A stretch of DNA of 64,000 bases from Anoxybacillus sp050480245 (GTDB lineage: Bacteria; Bacillota; Bacilli; Bacillales; Anoxybacillaceae). The notes beneath the pieces are model-generated. The model was not told the origin of the DNA. It saw only the letters and a list, made by a program, of their open reading frames with translations, and searched no databases. This document shows, in pieces, positions 50,298 through 59,531 of the stretch (positions are counted from its first letter, which is position 1; each line of letters opens with the position of its first letter). Position numbers and translations under genes: made by a program. The stretch lies in the NCBI GenBank assembly GCA_050480245.1, contig JBCNEQ010000063.1; one strand, written 5' to 3'.

Positions 50298-51956
50298 ATG
50301 AACTGGACAAACATTGCGCTACTCATTCAGCTGTTTTTCGGGATTATTATCGGTCTTTACTTTTTAAACTTATTAAAAAGTCAACGAACACAAAAGATTT
50401 CGATTGATAAAGAAGCGCGAAAAGAGATGGAACAACTTCGGAAAATGCGTTCCATTTCATTAACGGAACCGCTTGCCGAAAAAGTGCGACCAAAAACGTT
50501 TGCCGATATTGTCGGGCAAGAAGATGGTATTAAGGCGTTAAAAGCGGCATTATGTGGACCAAATCCGCAGCATGTCATTATTTATGGTCCGCCTGGTGTT
50601 GGGAAAACAGCGGCAGCGCGCCTCGTACTAGAAGAAGCGAAAAAAAATCCACTATCTCCATTTCGCAAAGATGCTGTTTTTATTGAATTAGATGCAACAA
50701 CAGCACGCTTTGATGAGCGTGGCATTGCCGATCCGCTTATCGGTTCTGTGCATGATCCGATTTATCAAGGGGCGGGTGCAATGGGACAAGCCGGCATCCC
50801 GCAACCGAAGCAAGGGGCAGTGACGAACGCCCACGGTGGCATATTATTTATTGATGAAATTGGTGAATTGCACCCTATTCAAATGAACAAGCTATTAAAA
50901 GTGTTAGAGGACCGAAAAGTATTTTTCGAAAGCGCATATTATAGCGAAGAAAATCCGAACATTCCAAACCACATTCATGACATTTTCAAAAACGGCCTGC
51001 CTGCTGATTTTCGGCTCGTTGGTGCAACAACGCGAACGCCAAACGAAATACCGCCAGCCATTCGCTCGCGATGTATGGAAGTCTTTTTCAGAGAGCTAGA
51101 ACAAGAAGAAATTGCTCAAATTGTGAAAAAAGCAGCAGAAAAAGTAAACCTTCTAATCGAAGAACAAGCTGTTCATGAGCTCGCGATGTATGCTCGCAAC
51201 GGAAGGGAAGCGGTCAATACGCTACAAACTGCAGCTGGAATCGTCATTTCCGAGAAGCGTTCTAAAATTTTACGTCAAGATGTCGAATGGGTCATTCAGT
51301 CGAGTCAGCTTTCTCCGCGCTATGAGAAAAAAGTGGGGACAGAGGCGAAAGTCGGATTAGTGAACGGATTGGCTGTTTACGGTCCAAATAGCGGGGCGTT
51401 ATTAGAAATTGAAGTGGCGGTATTGCCTGCAAAAGAAAAAGGGTCGATCAATATGACAGGCATTGTTGAAGAAGAACAAATTGGCGGACAAGGCAAGTCC
51501 ATTCGTCGAAAAAGTATGGCGCGTGGCTCGATTGAAAACGTCATCACGGTTTTGCGTACGCTCGGTGTTCCTGCTGATCAATACGACATTCACGTGAATT
51601 TTCCAGGCGGTGTTCCGATCGATGGCCCTTCCGCTGGTGTAGCTATGGCGATCGGTATTTATTCCGCTATTTATCGCTTACCAATTGATCCAACGGTAGC
51701 GATGACAGGGGAAATTGGGGTGCATGGGAACGTCAAACCGGTTGGCGGCATTTTTCCGAAAGTGAAGGCAGCAAAACAAGCTGGAGCGAAAACCGTCATC
51801 ATTCCGCGTGAAAATATGCAGTCGATTTTGAGACAAGTGAAAGGAATTGAAATCGTTCCAGTTGATCATATTGGCGATGTTCTTTCTTTCTTATTTCATG
51901 AACATGTTCGTTCTGTTCCGATGCGTCATCATTTACCGAAAACAGAACTGATGTAA
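50298..51956 (+). CDS. lonB: Lon-like protease LonB, membrane-anchored
   Basis: A 552-residue protease, the same length as in B. subtilis. An N-terminal transmembrane helix (residues about 4-24) precedes the AAA+ domain with GPPGVGKTAAAR (about 95-106) and GGILFIDEIGEL; the C-terminal Lon protease domain has the catalytic Ser in IDGPSAGVAMAIG and Lys in KPVGGIFPKVKAA. It acts in the forespore. ATG 50298 with CAGGAGG upstream; the open frame extends back through clpX without meaning. Confidence 0.95.
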   Translation: MNWTNIALLIQLFFGIIIGLYFLNLLKSQRTQKISIDKEARKEMEQLRKMRSISLTEPLAEKVRPKTFADIVGQEDGIKALKAALCGPNPQHVIIYGPPGVGKTAAARLVLEEAKKNPLSPFRKDAVFIELDATTARFDERGIADPLIGSVHDPIYQGAGAMGQAGIPQPKQGAVTNAHGGILFIDEIGELHPIQMNKLLKVLEDRKVFFESAYYSEENPNIPNHIHDIFKNGLPADFRLVGATTRTPNEIPPAIRSRCMEVFFRELEQEEIAQIVKKAAEKVNLLIEEQAVHELAMYARNGREAVNTLQTAAGIVISEKRSKILRQDVEWVIQSSQLSPRYEKKVGTEAKVGLVNGLAVYGPNSGALLEIEVAVLPAKEKGSINMTGIVEEEQIGGQGKSIRRKSMARGSIENVITVLRTLGVPADQYDIHVNFPGGVPIDGPSAGVAMAIGIYSAIYRLPIDPTVAMTGEIGVHGNVKPVGGIFPKVKAAKQAGAKTVIIPRENMQSILRQVKGIEIVPVDHIGDVLSFLFHEHVRSVPMRHHLPKTELM

Positions 51957-51960
51957 AAGC

Positions 51961-51996
51961 AATCGGCTTCAACGGAGCGTTGAAGTCGATTTTTTA
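51961..51996 (+). terminator. Rho-independent terminator after lonB
   Basis: AATCGGCTTCAACG (51961-51974) pairs with CGTTGAAGTCGATT (51978-51991, one G-T pair) around GAG, followed by TTTTT. Confidence 0.88.
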
Positions 51997-52007
51997 CGAT
52001 GAAAGAT

Positions 52008-52036
52008 TTTACAAACGATATAATGTACTATACAAT
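52008..52036 (+). promoter_or_regulatory. SigA promoter of lonA
   Basis: TTTACA (52008-52013), 17-base spacer, TACAAT (52031-52036), 34 bases before the lonA start. No CtsR or CIRCE element was seen. Confidence 0.7.
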
Positions 52037-52069
52037 AGGGCAATAGAAATATGATGGAGGTGCGGGGTT

Positions 52070-54397
52070 GTGGCGAGAAAGAAAAATAAAGTCATTCCAC
52101 TCTTGCCGTTAAGAGGATTACTTGTGTTTCCGACGACAGTATTGCACTTAGACGTTGGGCGGGAAAAATCAGTACAAGCGTTAGAAAAAGCAATGGTTGA
52201 AGAAAATCTTGTGTTGTTAACATCGCAAAAAGATGTACAAATTGATAATCCTGAACTTGAAGATTTATATGAAATGGGCACAATTGCCCGTGTGAAGCAG
52301 TTGTTAAAGCTGCCGAACGGAACATTTCGTGTGCTCGTTGAAGGGATCTCGCGTGGAAAAATAGTGAAGTGGGTAAGCGAAGAGCCGTGTTACGTCGTGC
52401 AAATTGAGCCGTTTGTCGATAACGAAAAAGAAGATGATATTGAATTTGAAGCGTTGCGCCGAACAATGCTTGAATATTTTGAGCAGTACATAAAGCTATC
52501 GAAAAAATTATCAGCAGATATTTATACATCTGTCATGGATATTCAGCAAGCGGGACGAATGGCTGACATTATTGCGTCTCATTTGCCGTTAAAGCTTGAG
52601 GAAAAGCAACGGTTGCTTGAAGCGGTCGATGTGAAAGAGCGAGTCCATCAAATCATTCAAATTCTTCATAATGAAAAAGAAATTTTGCATTTAGAAAAAC
52701 GAATTAGCCAGCGCGTCAAACAATCGATGGAACGAACGCAAAAAGAATATTATTTGCGCGAACAAATGAAGGCGATTCAAAAAGAGCTCGGCGAGAAAGA
52801 AGGCAAGGCCGGCGAAGTCGATATGTTGCGTGAAAAAATTGAGCAAGCAGGCATGCCAGAGCACGTGAAAGCAACCGCATTAAAAGAATTAGAACGCTAT
52901 GAAAAAGTGCCAGCTGCCTCTGCTGAAAGCGGAGTTATTCGTAACTATTTAGAGTGGTTGTTGGCGTTGCCATGGACAAAACAAACAGAAGATATTCACG
53001 ATATTCATCGCGCTGAAAAAATTTTAAACGAAGAACATTATGGTCTTGAAACGGTAAAAGAACGCGTGTTGGAATATTTAGCTGTCCAACAATTAACGCA
53101 TTCATTGCGAGGACCGATTCTTTGTTTAGTAGGTCCGCCCGGAGTCGGAAAAACATCGCTTGCTCGTTCGATCGCAAAAACGTTAAATCGGAATTTTGTC
53201 CGCATATCGCTTGGTGGCGTGCGTGATGAATCAGAAATTCGCGGTCATCGTCGCACATATGTTGGTGCTTTGCCAGGACGTATTATTCAAGGAATGAAAA
53301 AAGCGGGAACGATTAACCCTGTATTTTTACTTGATGAAATTGATAAAATGTCAAGCGACTTCCGCGGCGATCCGTCTGCCGCGTTATTAGAAGTGCTAGA
53401 CCCAGAACAAAACCATTCTTTTAGCGACCATTACATTGAAGAACCGTACGACTTATCAAAGGTCATGTTTATTGCGACAGCAAACACGCTGGCGACAATT
53501 CCGCGGCCGTTACTTGATCGTATGGAAGTCATCACTATTCCGAGCTATACGGAAATTGAAAAGTTGCATATCGCAAAAGAACATTTATTGCCAAAACAAA
53601 TGGAGGCGCATGGCTTACAAAAACGAATGCTTCATATGCGCGATGAGGCGATTATGCAAGTTATTCGCTATTATACGCGTGAAGCAGGTGTGCGCAACTT
53701 AGAACGTCAACTGGCGTCCATTTGTCGCAAAGCAGCGAAAACGATCGTATCAGAAGGACGAAAGCGCATCGTTGTAACTGAAAAAAACGTCAGCGAATTT
53801 TTAGGGAAGCCGATATATCACTACGGTCAAGCAGAAAGTGAAGACCAAGTTGGAGTAGCAACAGGTTTAGCGTATACAGCAGCCGGTGGCGATACGTTAG
53901 CCATTGAAGTGTCGATTGCTCCTGGAAAAGGAAAATTGACGCTTACAGGTCAATTGGGCGATGTGATGAAAGAATCTGCCCAAGCAGCGTTTACATACAT
54001 TCGCTCAAAAGCTGAAGAATTTGGGATTGATCCTGAATTTCATGAAAAACTCGATATTCACATTCATGTGCCAGAAGGGGCTATACCAAAAGACGGTCCT
54101 TCGGCGGGGATTACGATGGCGACCGCGCTTATTTCCGCACTGACAGGGAAACCAGTCAGCCGTTTTGTCGGCATGACGGGAGAAATTACGTTGCGTGGTC
54201 GTGTGCTCGCTATTGGTGGGGTGAAAGAAAAAGTATTAAGCGCCCATCGCGCGGGGTTAAAGAAAGTCATTTTGCCGAAAGAAAACGAAAAAGATTTAGA
54301 AGATATTCCTGAAATCGTAAAAAAACAATTACAATTTGTTCTCGTTTCACATATTGATGATGTACTTGAACATGCTTTGGTAGGTGGGAAAAAATGA
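52070..54397 (+). CDS. lonA: ATP-dependent Lon protease LonA
   Basis: A 775-residue cytosolic protease that degrades damaged and regulatory proteins. It has the N-terminal substrate domain (PLLPLRGLLVFPTTVLHLDV shortened), a long coiled linker (about 190-270), the AAA+ domain with GPPGVGKTSLARSIA (about 357-371) and VFLLDEIDKM, and the protease domain with PKDGPSAGIT carrying catalytic Ser and GGVKEKVLSAHRAG carrying Lys. GTG start with GGAGGTG upstream. It overlaps engB by 4 bases (ATGA). Confidence 0.97.
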   Translation: MARKKNKVIPLLPLRGLLVFPTTVLHLDVGREKSVQALEKAMVEENLVLLTSQKDVQIDNPELEDLYEMGTIARVKQLLKLPNGTFRVLVEGISRGKIVKWVSEEPCYVVQIEPFVDNEKEDDIEFEALRRTMLEYFEQYIKLSKKLSADIYTSVMDIQQAGRMADIIASHLPLKLEEKQRLLEAVDVKERVHQIIQILHNEKEILHLEKRISQRVKQSMERTQKEYYLREQMKAIQKELGEKEGKAGEVDMLREKIEQAGMPEHVKATALKELERYEKVPAASAESGVIRNYLEWLLALPWTKQTEDIHDIHRAEKILNEEHYGLETVKERVLEYLAVQQLTHSLRGPILCLVGPPGVGKTSLARSIAKTLNRNFVRISLGGVRDESEIRGHRRTYVGALPGRIIQGMKKAGTINPVFLLDEIDKMSSDFRGDPSAALLEVLDPEQNHSFSDHYIEEPYDLSKVMFIATANTLATIPRPLLDRMEVITIPSYTEIEKLHIAKEHLLPKQMEAHGLQKRMLHMRDEAIMQVIRYYTREAGVRNLERQLASICRKAAKTIVSEGRKRIVVTEKNVSEFLGKPIYHYGQAESEDQVGVATGLAYTAAGGDTLAIEVSIAPGKGKLTLTGQLGDVMKESAQAAFTYIRSKAEEFGIDPEFHEKLDIHIHVPEGAIPKDGPSAGITMATALISALTGKPVSRFVGMTGEITLRGRVLAIGGVKEKVLSAHRAGLKKVILPKENEKDLEDIPEIVKKQLQFVLVSHIDDVLEHALVGGKK

Positions 54398-54975
54398 AAA
54401 TTACAAACGTAGAAATGGTCATTAGCGCTGTGAAGCCAGAACAATACCCAGCAGGACAGCTCTCGGAGTTTGCGCTTGCTGGGCGCTCAAATGTTGGAAA
54501 ATCATCATTTATTAACAAAATGATTAATCGGAAAAACTTTGCCCGTACGTCATCCAAACCAGGGAAAACACAAACATTGAACTTTTATCGCATTAATGAT
54601 GCTTTTTATTTTGTTGATGTACCGGGATATGGCTTTGCGAAAGTATCAAAAACAGAGCGCGAAGCATGGGGAAAAATGATTGAAACATATTTCACGACGC
54701 GAGAGCAACTAAAAGCAGCATTGCTGATCGTCGATTTGCGTCACCCTCCAACGAAAGATGATGTGATGATGTATGAATTTTTAAAGCATTATAACATTCC
54801 GACGCTCGTGATCGCGACGAAAGCGGATAAAATTCCGCGCGGCAAATGGCAACAACATGCGAAAGTAGCAAAAGAAACATTGCGTCTCGTTCCAGATGAT
54901 GAACTCATTATTTTTTCAGCGGAAACAGGACAAGGGAAAGACGAAGCATGGGGCGCACTACAAAAATGGATATAA
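54394..54975 (+). CDS. engB: Ribosome-biogenesis GTPase EngB (YsxC)
   Basis: A 193-residue essential GTPase needed to assemble the 50S subunit. G1 is GRSNVGKSS (about residues 31-39), the G2 threonine lies in SSKPGKTQTLNFY, G3 is DVPGYG, and G4 is TKADK (about 144-148). It is translationally coupled to lonA. Confidence 0.97.
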   Translation: MKITNVEMVISAVKPEQYPAGQLSEFALAGRSNVGKSSFINKMINRKNFARTSSKPGKTQTLNFYRINDAFYFVDVPGYGFAKVSKTEREAWGKMIETYFTTREQLKAALLIVDLRHPPTKDDVMMYEFLKHYNIPTLVIATKADKIPRGKWQQHAKVAKETLRLVPDDELIIFSAETGQGKDEAWGALQKWI

Positions 54976-54977
54976 AG

Positions 54978-55009
54978 AAAAAATGTGGGTGAAATTGCCC
55001 ACATTTTTT
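54978..55009. terminator. Bidirectional terminator between engB and the minus-strand gene
   Basis: AAAAAATGTGGG (54978-54989) pairs exactly with CCCACATTTTTT (54998-55009) around TGAAATTG. A and T runs serve both strands. Confidence 0.9.
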
Positions 55010-55015
55010 GTACAG

Positions 55016-55489
55016 TTATCCTTTTTTCACGAACAATAAGTACAATCCAAGTAAAATGAACGCTAACGGCCAAAGATGGATGAGCGAATCGAACGTACCG
55101 GATGTCACCGCTTGTTGTAACGGGTGAGAAAATAAAAAAATGAATGATAAAGCAAAAAGTAAAATGGTTGGAAGTAATGCTTGTTTCGTTTTTACGTATT
55201 GTAAGAGCAAGCCAATCGCCATAATTAACGTCAATGCGCTTATATCATCTGGCCAGGATGGGAGGCGCGAAGCGAGATGAAAATGGGCGCCGACTCCTGT
55301 AAAAACAACACCGGATAAAATAGTAGAATAGTCTTTTCCGATATACGCTTGACCTAAAAAAGCGACCCCGATGATGAACAGCAACGTTGGCCACGTATGG
55401 AAAGATGGAAAAAGTGAAAAGCGTTCAAGTAAAAAGTACGTTCCAAAACCAATTAAAATGATGCCGGAAAAAATACCACGTTTTTTCAT
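55016..55489 (-). CDS. Multi-helix membrane protein (LiaI/LiaF-type transmembrane domain)
   Basis: A 157-residue protein with about five or six hydrophobic segments, beginning MKKRGIFSGIILIGFGTYFLLERF. The paired short helices with GIILIGFG and WPLAFILLGLYLLF resemble the LiaI/LiaF transmembrane domain. Function unknown; a membrane protein gene lies at the same place in B. subtilis (ysxD, from memory). GGGGGAA is just upstream of the ATG (complement of 55487-55489); the open frame goes on to 55528 without a site. Confidence 0.7.
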   Translation of the reverse strand: MKKRGIFSGIILIGFGTYFLLERFSLFPSFHTWPTLLFIIGVAFLGQAYIGKDYSTILSGVVFTGVGAHFHLASRLPSWPDDISALTLIMAIGLLLQYVKTKQALLPTILLFALSFIFLFSHPLQQAVTSGTFDSLIHLWPLAFILLGLYLLFVKKG

Positions 55490-55624
55490 TGAAATTCCCC
55501 CAATTCCGTGCGACACTTGAAGCAGCATCTGTTCACTAGTTTACTAAATGAGCGCCGTTTACGAAAGATCGAAAGTTGTCAAATTGTATTCACACTTTAT
55601 AAGGAAAAAACAACATAGGCATGC

Positions 55625-55630
55625 TATAAT
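55625..55630 (+). promoter_or_regulatory. -10 element of the hem operon
   Basis: TATAAT lies 36 bases before the hemA start. The -35 is not clear. A second candidate is TTGTCA with TATAAG 16 bases further on, near 55577-55604. No clear PerR or Fur box was found. Confidence 0.4.
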
Positions 55631-55665
55631 GAAATGAGATGACTTTAAACTTCGGGGTGATGGGA

Positions 55666-57000
55666 ATGTATGTCGTTGTTGTCAGCGTGAACTATCGTAC
55701 AGCCCCTGTCGAAATTCGTGAGAAATTGACGTTTAATCAAACGGAACTTGCTGAAGCGATGAAAGCGCTACAAAAGCAAAAGAGCATGTTAGAAAACGTC
55801 ATCTTATCGACATGTAACCGTACGGAAATTTACGCAGTTGTCGATCAACTAAACACAGGGCGTTATTATATAAAAACATTTTTGGCGGATTGGTTTGGGC
55901 TTGATAAAGAACAAATCGCTCCGTATTTGCGCATTTATGAAGAGCGTGAAGCGATTGAACATTTATTCCGCGTCGCTTGCGGGCTTGATTCTATGATTTT
56001 AGGTGAAACACAAATTCTTGGGCAAGTGCGCACAAGTTTTCTTTTAGCGCAACAAGAAAACACAATAGGCACGGTGTTTAAACAGCTATTTAAACAAGCG
56101 ATTACGCTTGCTAAACGCGCGCATGCGGAAACGGAAATCGGTGCAAATGCAGTATCTGTCAGCTATGCAGCTGTGGAACTGGCGAAAAAAATTTTTGGCG
56201 ATTTAAAAAATAAACATGTGCTCGTGTTAGGCGCTGGAAAAATGGGTGAATTGGCGCTACAAAACTTGTACGGAAGTGGCGTTAAACGCGTGACGGTTGT
56301 AAACCGCACGTTTGCAAAAGCACAACAGCTTGCCGAACGATTTAACGGAGATGCTAAGCCGTTATCACAATTGCAATGCGCATTATTAGAGGCGGACATT
56401 TTAATTAGTTCGACGGGTGCAAAACAATATGTCATTACAAAAGAAACGATGGCAGTCATTGAAAAAATGCGCAAAGGCCGTCCGTTTTTTATGATTGATA
56501 TTGCAGTACCGCGCGATTTAGATCCTGCGCTTGCAGAGTTAGATAGCATCTTTTTGTACGACATTGATGACTTGCAAGATATTGTTGAAGCGAATTTAGC
56601 AGAGCGGAAAAAAGCAGCGGAGCAAATTGAGCGCATGATTGCTGAGGAAATGGACGAGTTTCAACAATGGCTGCATATGCTTGGTGTTGTACCAATTATC
56701 GCAGCTTTGCGTGAAAAGGCGATGCTCATTCAAGAAGAGACGATGAAAAGCTTAGAACGAAAGTTGCCACATTTATCAGAACGAGATAAAAAAGTATTAA
56801 ACAAGCATACGAAAAGTATCGTCAACCAGTTGTTGCGCGATCCAATTTTGCGCGCGAAAGAATTGGCTGCAGAGGACAATGCGGAAGAAGCGCTTCAGTT
56901 GTTTATGAAAATTTTCAATATTGAACAGCAAGTGAAGCAGCAACAAAAAGAGATGAACTGTATTCACGAGCGAGCAACAGAACCATCTTTTCAATCGTAA
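55666..57000 (+). CDS. hemA: Glutamyl-tRNA reductase
   Basis: A 444-residue enzyme that reduces Glu-tRNA to glutamate-1-semialdehyde, the first step of the C5 heme path. ILSTCNRTEIYAVVDQL holds the catalytic Cys (about residue 50); GLDSMILGETQILGQVR and GAGKMGELALQNL (NADPH fold) follow, with a C-terminal dimerisation helix. ATG 55666 with GGGGTG upstream is chosen over ATG 55639, as homologues begin close to VVVVSVNYRTAP. It heads hemAXCDBL. Confidence 0.96.
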   Translation: MYVVVVSVNYRTAPVEIREKLTFNQTELAEAMKALQKQKSMLENVILSTCNRTEIYAVVDQLNTGRYYIKTFLADWFGLDKEQIAPYLRIYEEREAIEHLFRVACGLDSMILGETQILGQVRTSFLLAQQENTIGTVFKQLFKQAITLAKRAHAETEIGANAVSVSYAAVELAKKIFGDLKNKHVLVLGAGKMGELALQNLYGSGVKRVTVVNRTFAKAQQLAERFNGDAKPLSQLQCALLEADILISSTGAKQYVITKETMAVIEKMRKGRPFFMIDIAVPRDLDPALAELDSIFLYDIDDLQDIVEANLAERKKAAEQIERMIAEEMDEFQQWLHMLGVVPIIAALREKAMLIQEETMKSLERKLPHLSERDKKVLNKHTKSIVNQLLRDPILRAKELAAEDNAEEALQLFMKIFNIEQQVKQQQKEMNCIHERATEPSFQS

Positions 57001-57012
57001 GGGAGAGCCGAT

Positions 57013-57828
57013 ATGTTTGAAATGACGAGATGGTACGAATTCTCGCTTCTTCTACATGCATCGTCCGTATTGTTTTATTTTATCGATTTTCTTCATCACA
57101 ACCGGAAGGCAAATCGCATTGCTTTCTGGTTGCTTTCTATTGTTTGGGGGATGCAAACATTTTTCTTTTTTGCGAGAATGGTGGAGACAGGAAAGTTTCC
57201 TGTTTTAACGCCTGCAGAGGGGCTGTCGTTTTACGCGTGGTTACTTATTACGTTATCGCTTGCGATTAACAGATGGCTGCGCGTTGATTTTCTCGTCTTT
57301 TTTACAAACGTGTTGGCGTTTTTTATTCTTTCATTGCATACGTTCGCACCGACGCCCTCCACTGTTGGCATCGCAGAGCAACTAATGTCTGAACTGTTGT
57401 TTATTCATATTACGATGGCTATTTTATCGTATGGGGTTTTTTCGATTTCGTTCATGTTTTCCCTTCTATATTTACTCCAATATGAATTATTAAAGAAAAA
57501 AAAGTGGGGAAAACGATTATGGCGGATCGGGGATTTAGCGAAGTTTGATGATCTTGCATATGTGTTAAACGGCGTCGGTGTTCCGGTATTATTATTGAGT
57601 TTAATTTTAGGTGTTGTTTGGGCATACATGAAAGTAGATCATTTCGTTTTATATGATGCGAAAGTGCTCGGTTCGTTTACTGTATTTGCAACATACAGTT
57701 TTTATTTATATAAGCGAGCTGTTAAAAGGATACAAGGAAAAGAAATGGCACTTTGGAACATTGGCTCTTTTCTTATTTTACTCATTAATTTCTTTTTGTT
57801 TGGCACGTTATCGCAATTTCATTTTTAG
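57013..57828 (+). CDS. hemX: HemX, CcsA-like membrane protein regulating HemA level
   Basis: A 271-residue protein with about eight hydrophobic segments. It resembles the cytochrome-c assembly family (CcsA), with LSLHTFAPTPS and HITMAILSYGVFSISF segments and conserved histidines. In B. subtilis HemX lowers the amount of glutamyl-tRNA reductase. It lies 12 bases after hemA. Confidence 0.9.
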   Translation: MFEMTRWYEFSLLLHASSVLFYFIDFLHHNRKANRIAFWLLSIVWGMQTFFFFARMVETGKFPVLTPAEGLSFYAWLLITLSLAINRWLRVDFLVFFTNVLAFFILSLHTFAPTPSTVGIAEQLMSELLFIHITMAILSYGVFSISFMFSLLYLLQYELLKKKKWGKRLWRIGDLAKFDDLAYVLNGVGVPVLLLSLILGVVWAYMKVDHFVLYDAKVLGSFTVFATYSFYLYKRAVKRIQGKEMALWNIGSFLILLINFFLFGTLSQFHF

Positions 57829-57846
57829 CGACTGTTGGAGGAAGGC

Positions 57847-58776
57847 ATGATGAGAAAAATTATTGTCGGTTCTCGCCGAAGCAAGTTAGCGCTAACTCAG
57901 ACAAATTGGGTGATTGAACAACTGAAACAAATCGGCGCCCCGTTTGAATTTGAAGTGAAAGAAATCGTCACAAAAGGCGATCAAATTTTACATGTGACGT
58001 TATCGAAAGTAGGAGGCAAAGGACTGTTTGTAAAAGAAATTGAACAGGCGATGCTAGATGGCGAAATTGATTTTGCAGTTCATAGTATGAAAGATATGCC
58101 TGCTGTTTTGCCTGACGGATTAATGATTGGATGCGTACCGAAGCGTGAAGATCATCGCGATGTGCTCATTTCGAAAGGGCGTGTTCCGTTTGAGCAACTG
58201 CCAGGCGGAGCGATTGTTGGAACGAGCAGTTTACGGCGTTCCGCGCAACTGTTAGCCGTTCGCCCAGATTTACAAATCCAATGGATTCGTGGCAATATTG
58301 ATACTCGTTTAGCGAAGTTAAAAACAGATGCGTACGATGCCATTATATTAGCAGCCGCCGGGTTACACCGCATGGGTTGGGCAAAAGAAGTGATTACGCA
58401 ATATTTGCCAACGGACATATGTGTTCCGGCGGTTGGACAAGGGGCGTTGGCGATTGAATGCCGGGAAAATGATGAGGAGCTATTGCATTGGTTAAACAAG
58501 TTAACTGATGAACAAACGGAACGTGCGGTTCGGGCAGAGCGAGCCTTTTTACAGCGCATTGAGGGTGGATGCCAAGTGCCTGTTGCCGGTTATGCGTACG
58601 TTGATGAAGATGCGATTGTGCTTACAGCACTTGTTGCAACACCGGATGGAACAGAAGTATTGAAAGAAGTTGTGAAAGGGACAGAGCCCGAAAAAGTGGG
58701 TACGGAAGCGGCAAAACGGCTAATTGAACGAGGAGCGAAACAACTCATTGAACGAGTATTAAAGGAGATGCAGTAA
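57847..58776 (+). CDS. hemC: Porphobilinogen deaminase (hydroxymethylbilane synthase)
   Basis: A protein of 309 residues that joins four porphobilinogens on a dipyrromethane cofactor. GSRRSKLALTQTNWV, VHSMKDMPAVLP, GTSSLRRSAQLL, RGNIDTRLAKL and the cofactor cysteine in IEGGCQVPVAGYA mark it. Two ATGs (57847, 57850) follow GGAGGAAGG; the first is used. An open TTG at 57835 lacks a site. Confidence 0.95.
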   Translation: MMRKIIVGSRRSKLALTQTNWVIEQLKQIGAPFEFEVKEIVTKGDQILHVTLSKVGGKGLFVKEIEQAMLDGEIDFAVHSMKDMPAVLPDGLMIGCVPKREDHRDVLISKGRVPFEQLPGGAIVGTSSLRRSAQLLAVRPDLQIQWIRGNIDTRLAKLKTDAYDAIILAAAGLHRMGWAKEVITQYLPTDICVPAVGQGALAIECRENDEELLHWLNKLTDEQTERAVRAERAFLQRIEGGCQVPVAGYAYVDEDAIVLTALVATPDGTEVLKEVVKGTEPEKVGTEAAKRLIERGAKQLIERVLKEMQ

Positions 58777-59529
58777 ATGCTTAGGGGGAAACGGGTGCTT
58801 GTGACGCGTGAGAAAGCGCAAGCAAAAGCGTTATCGCAAACGTTGGAACGGTACGGTGCAATTCCGGTTGAATTGCCGCTGATTCGCATTGTACGAGCGA
58901 AACAAGCGGATCATAACCTATTCCATGAATGGCATACGTTCGATTGGATCGTATTTACAAGTCAAAACGGTGTCAAATATTTTTTTGAGGTGGTGAAAGG
59001 CGCGCAGCCACCAGCGTGGCCGAAAGTGGCTGCGGTAGGAGAAAAAACAGCGAAAGCCTTGCAAAAGCGAAACGTCGTTGTCGATTTGATTCCGAACGAA
59101 TTTATTGCTGAAAGCTTAGCTGAAGCGTTAAAACCCTTGCTTTCCGCTCATGCGCGCGTGCTGCTTGTAAAAGGAAACTTAGCGCGCGATACGTTACGAG
59201 AACAATTAAGCAATATTGCAGACGTGACAGATTGGATCGTGTACGAAACGACGATGAATGAAGAAGCGAAGCCACAACTCATTGCGCTCCTTCAACAACG
59301 AATGATTGATGTCGTTACGTTTACAAGTTCATCGACGGTACATAGTTTTGCGCACGCGATCGCAGGGGAAGACATCAATTTGTCTTTTGTTACGATCGCA
59401 TGCATCGGTCCAATCACGAAACAAACAGCTCTTGATTTAGGCATTCCTGTTCACGTTTGTCCACATACATATACAATTGATGCAATGGTTGAAGAGATTA
59501 ATCAATATTTGAAGATAAGAGGTGAGTAA
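58777..59529 (+). CDS. hemD: Uroporphyrinogen-III synthase
   Basis: A 250-residue enzyme that closes and inverts the fourth ring. The family is weakly conserved; visible elements are VLVTREKAQAKAL, FDWIVFTSQNGVKYFFEV, VLLVKGNLARDTLREQL, TFTSSSTVHSF and CIGPITKQTALDLG. It begins directly after the hemC stop. Assignment is supported by its position between hemC and hemB. Confidence 0.92.
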   Translation: MLRGKRVLVTREKAQAKALSQTLERYGAIPVELPLIRIVRAKQADHNLFHEWHTFDWIVFTSQNGVKYFFEVVKGAQPPAWPKVAAVGEKTAKALQKRNVVVDLIPNEFIAESLAEALKPLLSAHARVLLVKGNLARDTLREQLSNIADVTDWIVYETTMNEEAKPQLIALLQQRMIDVVTFTSSSTVHSFAHAIAGEDINLSFVTIACIGPITKQTALDLGIPVHVCPHTYTIDAMVEEINQYLKIRGE

Positions 59530-59531
59530 AT

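Noticed and set aside
56163..56636. 157-residue minus-strand ORF in hemA
   Set aside because: hemA is unmistakable on the plus strand and the opposite frame has no independent support.
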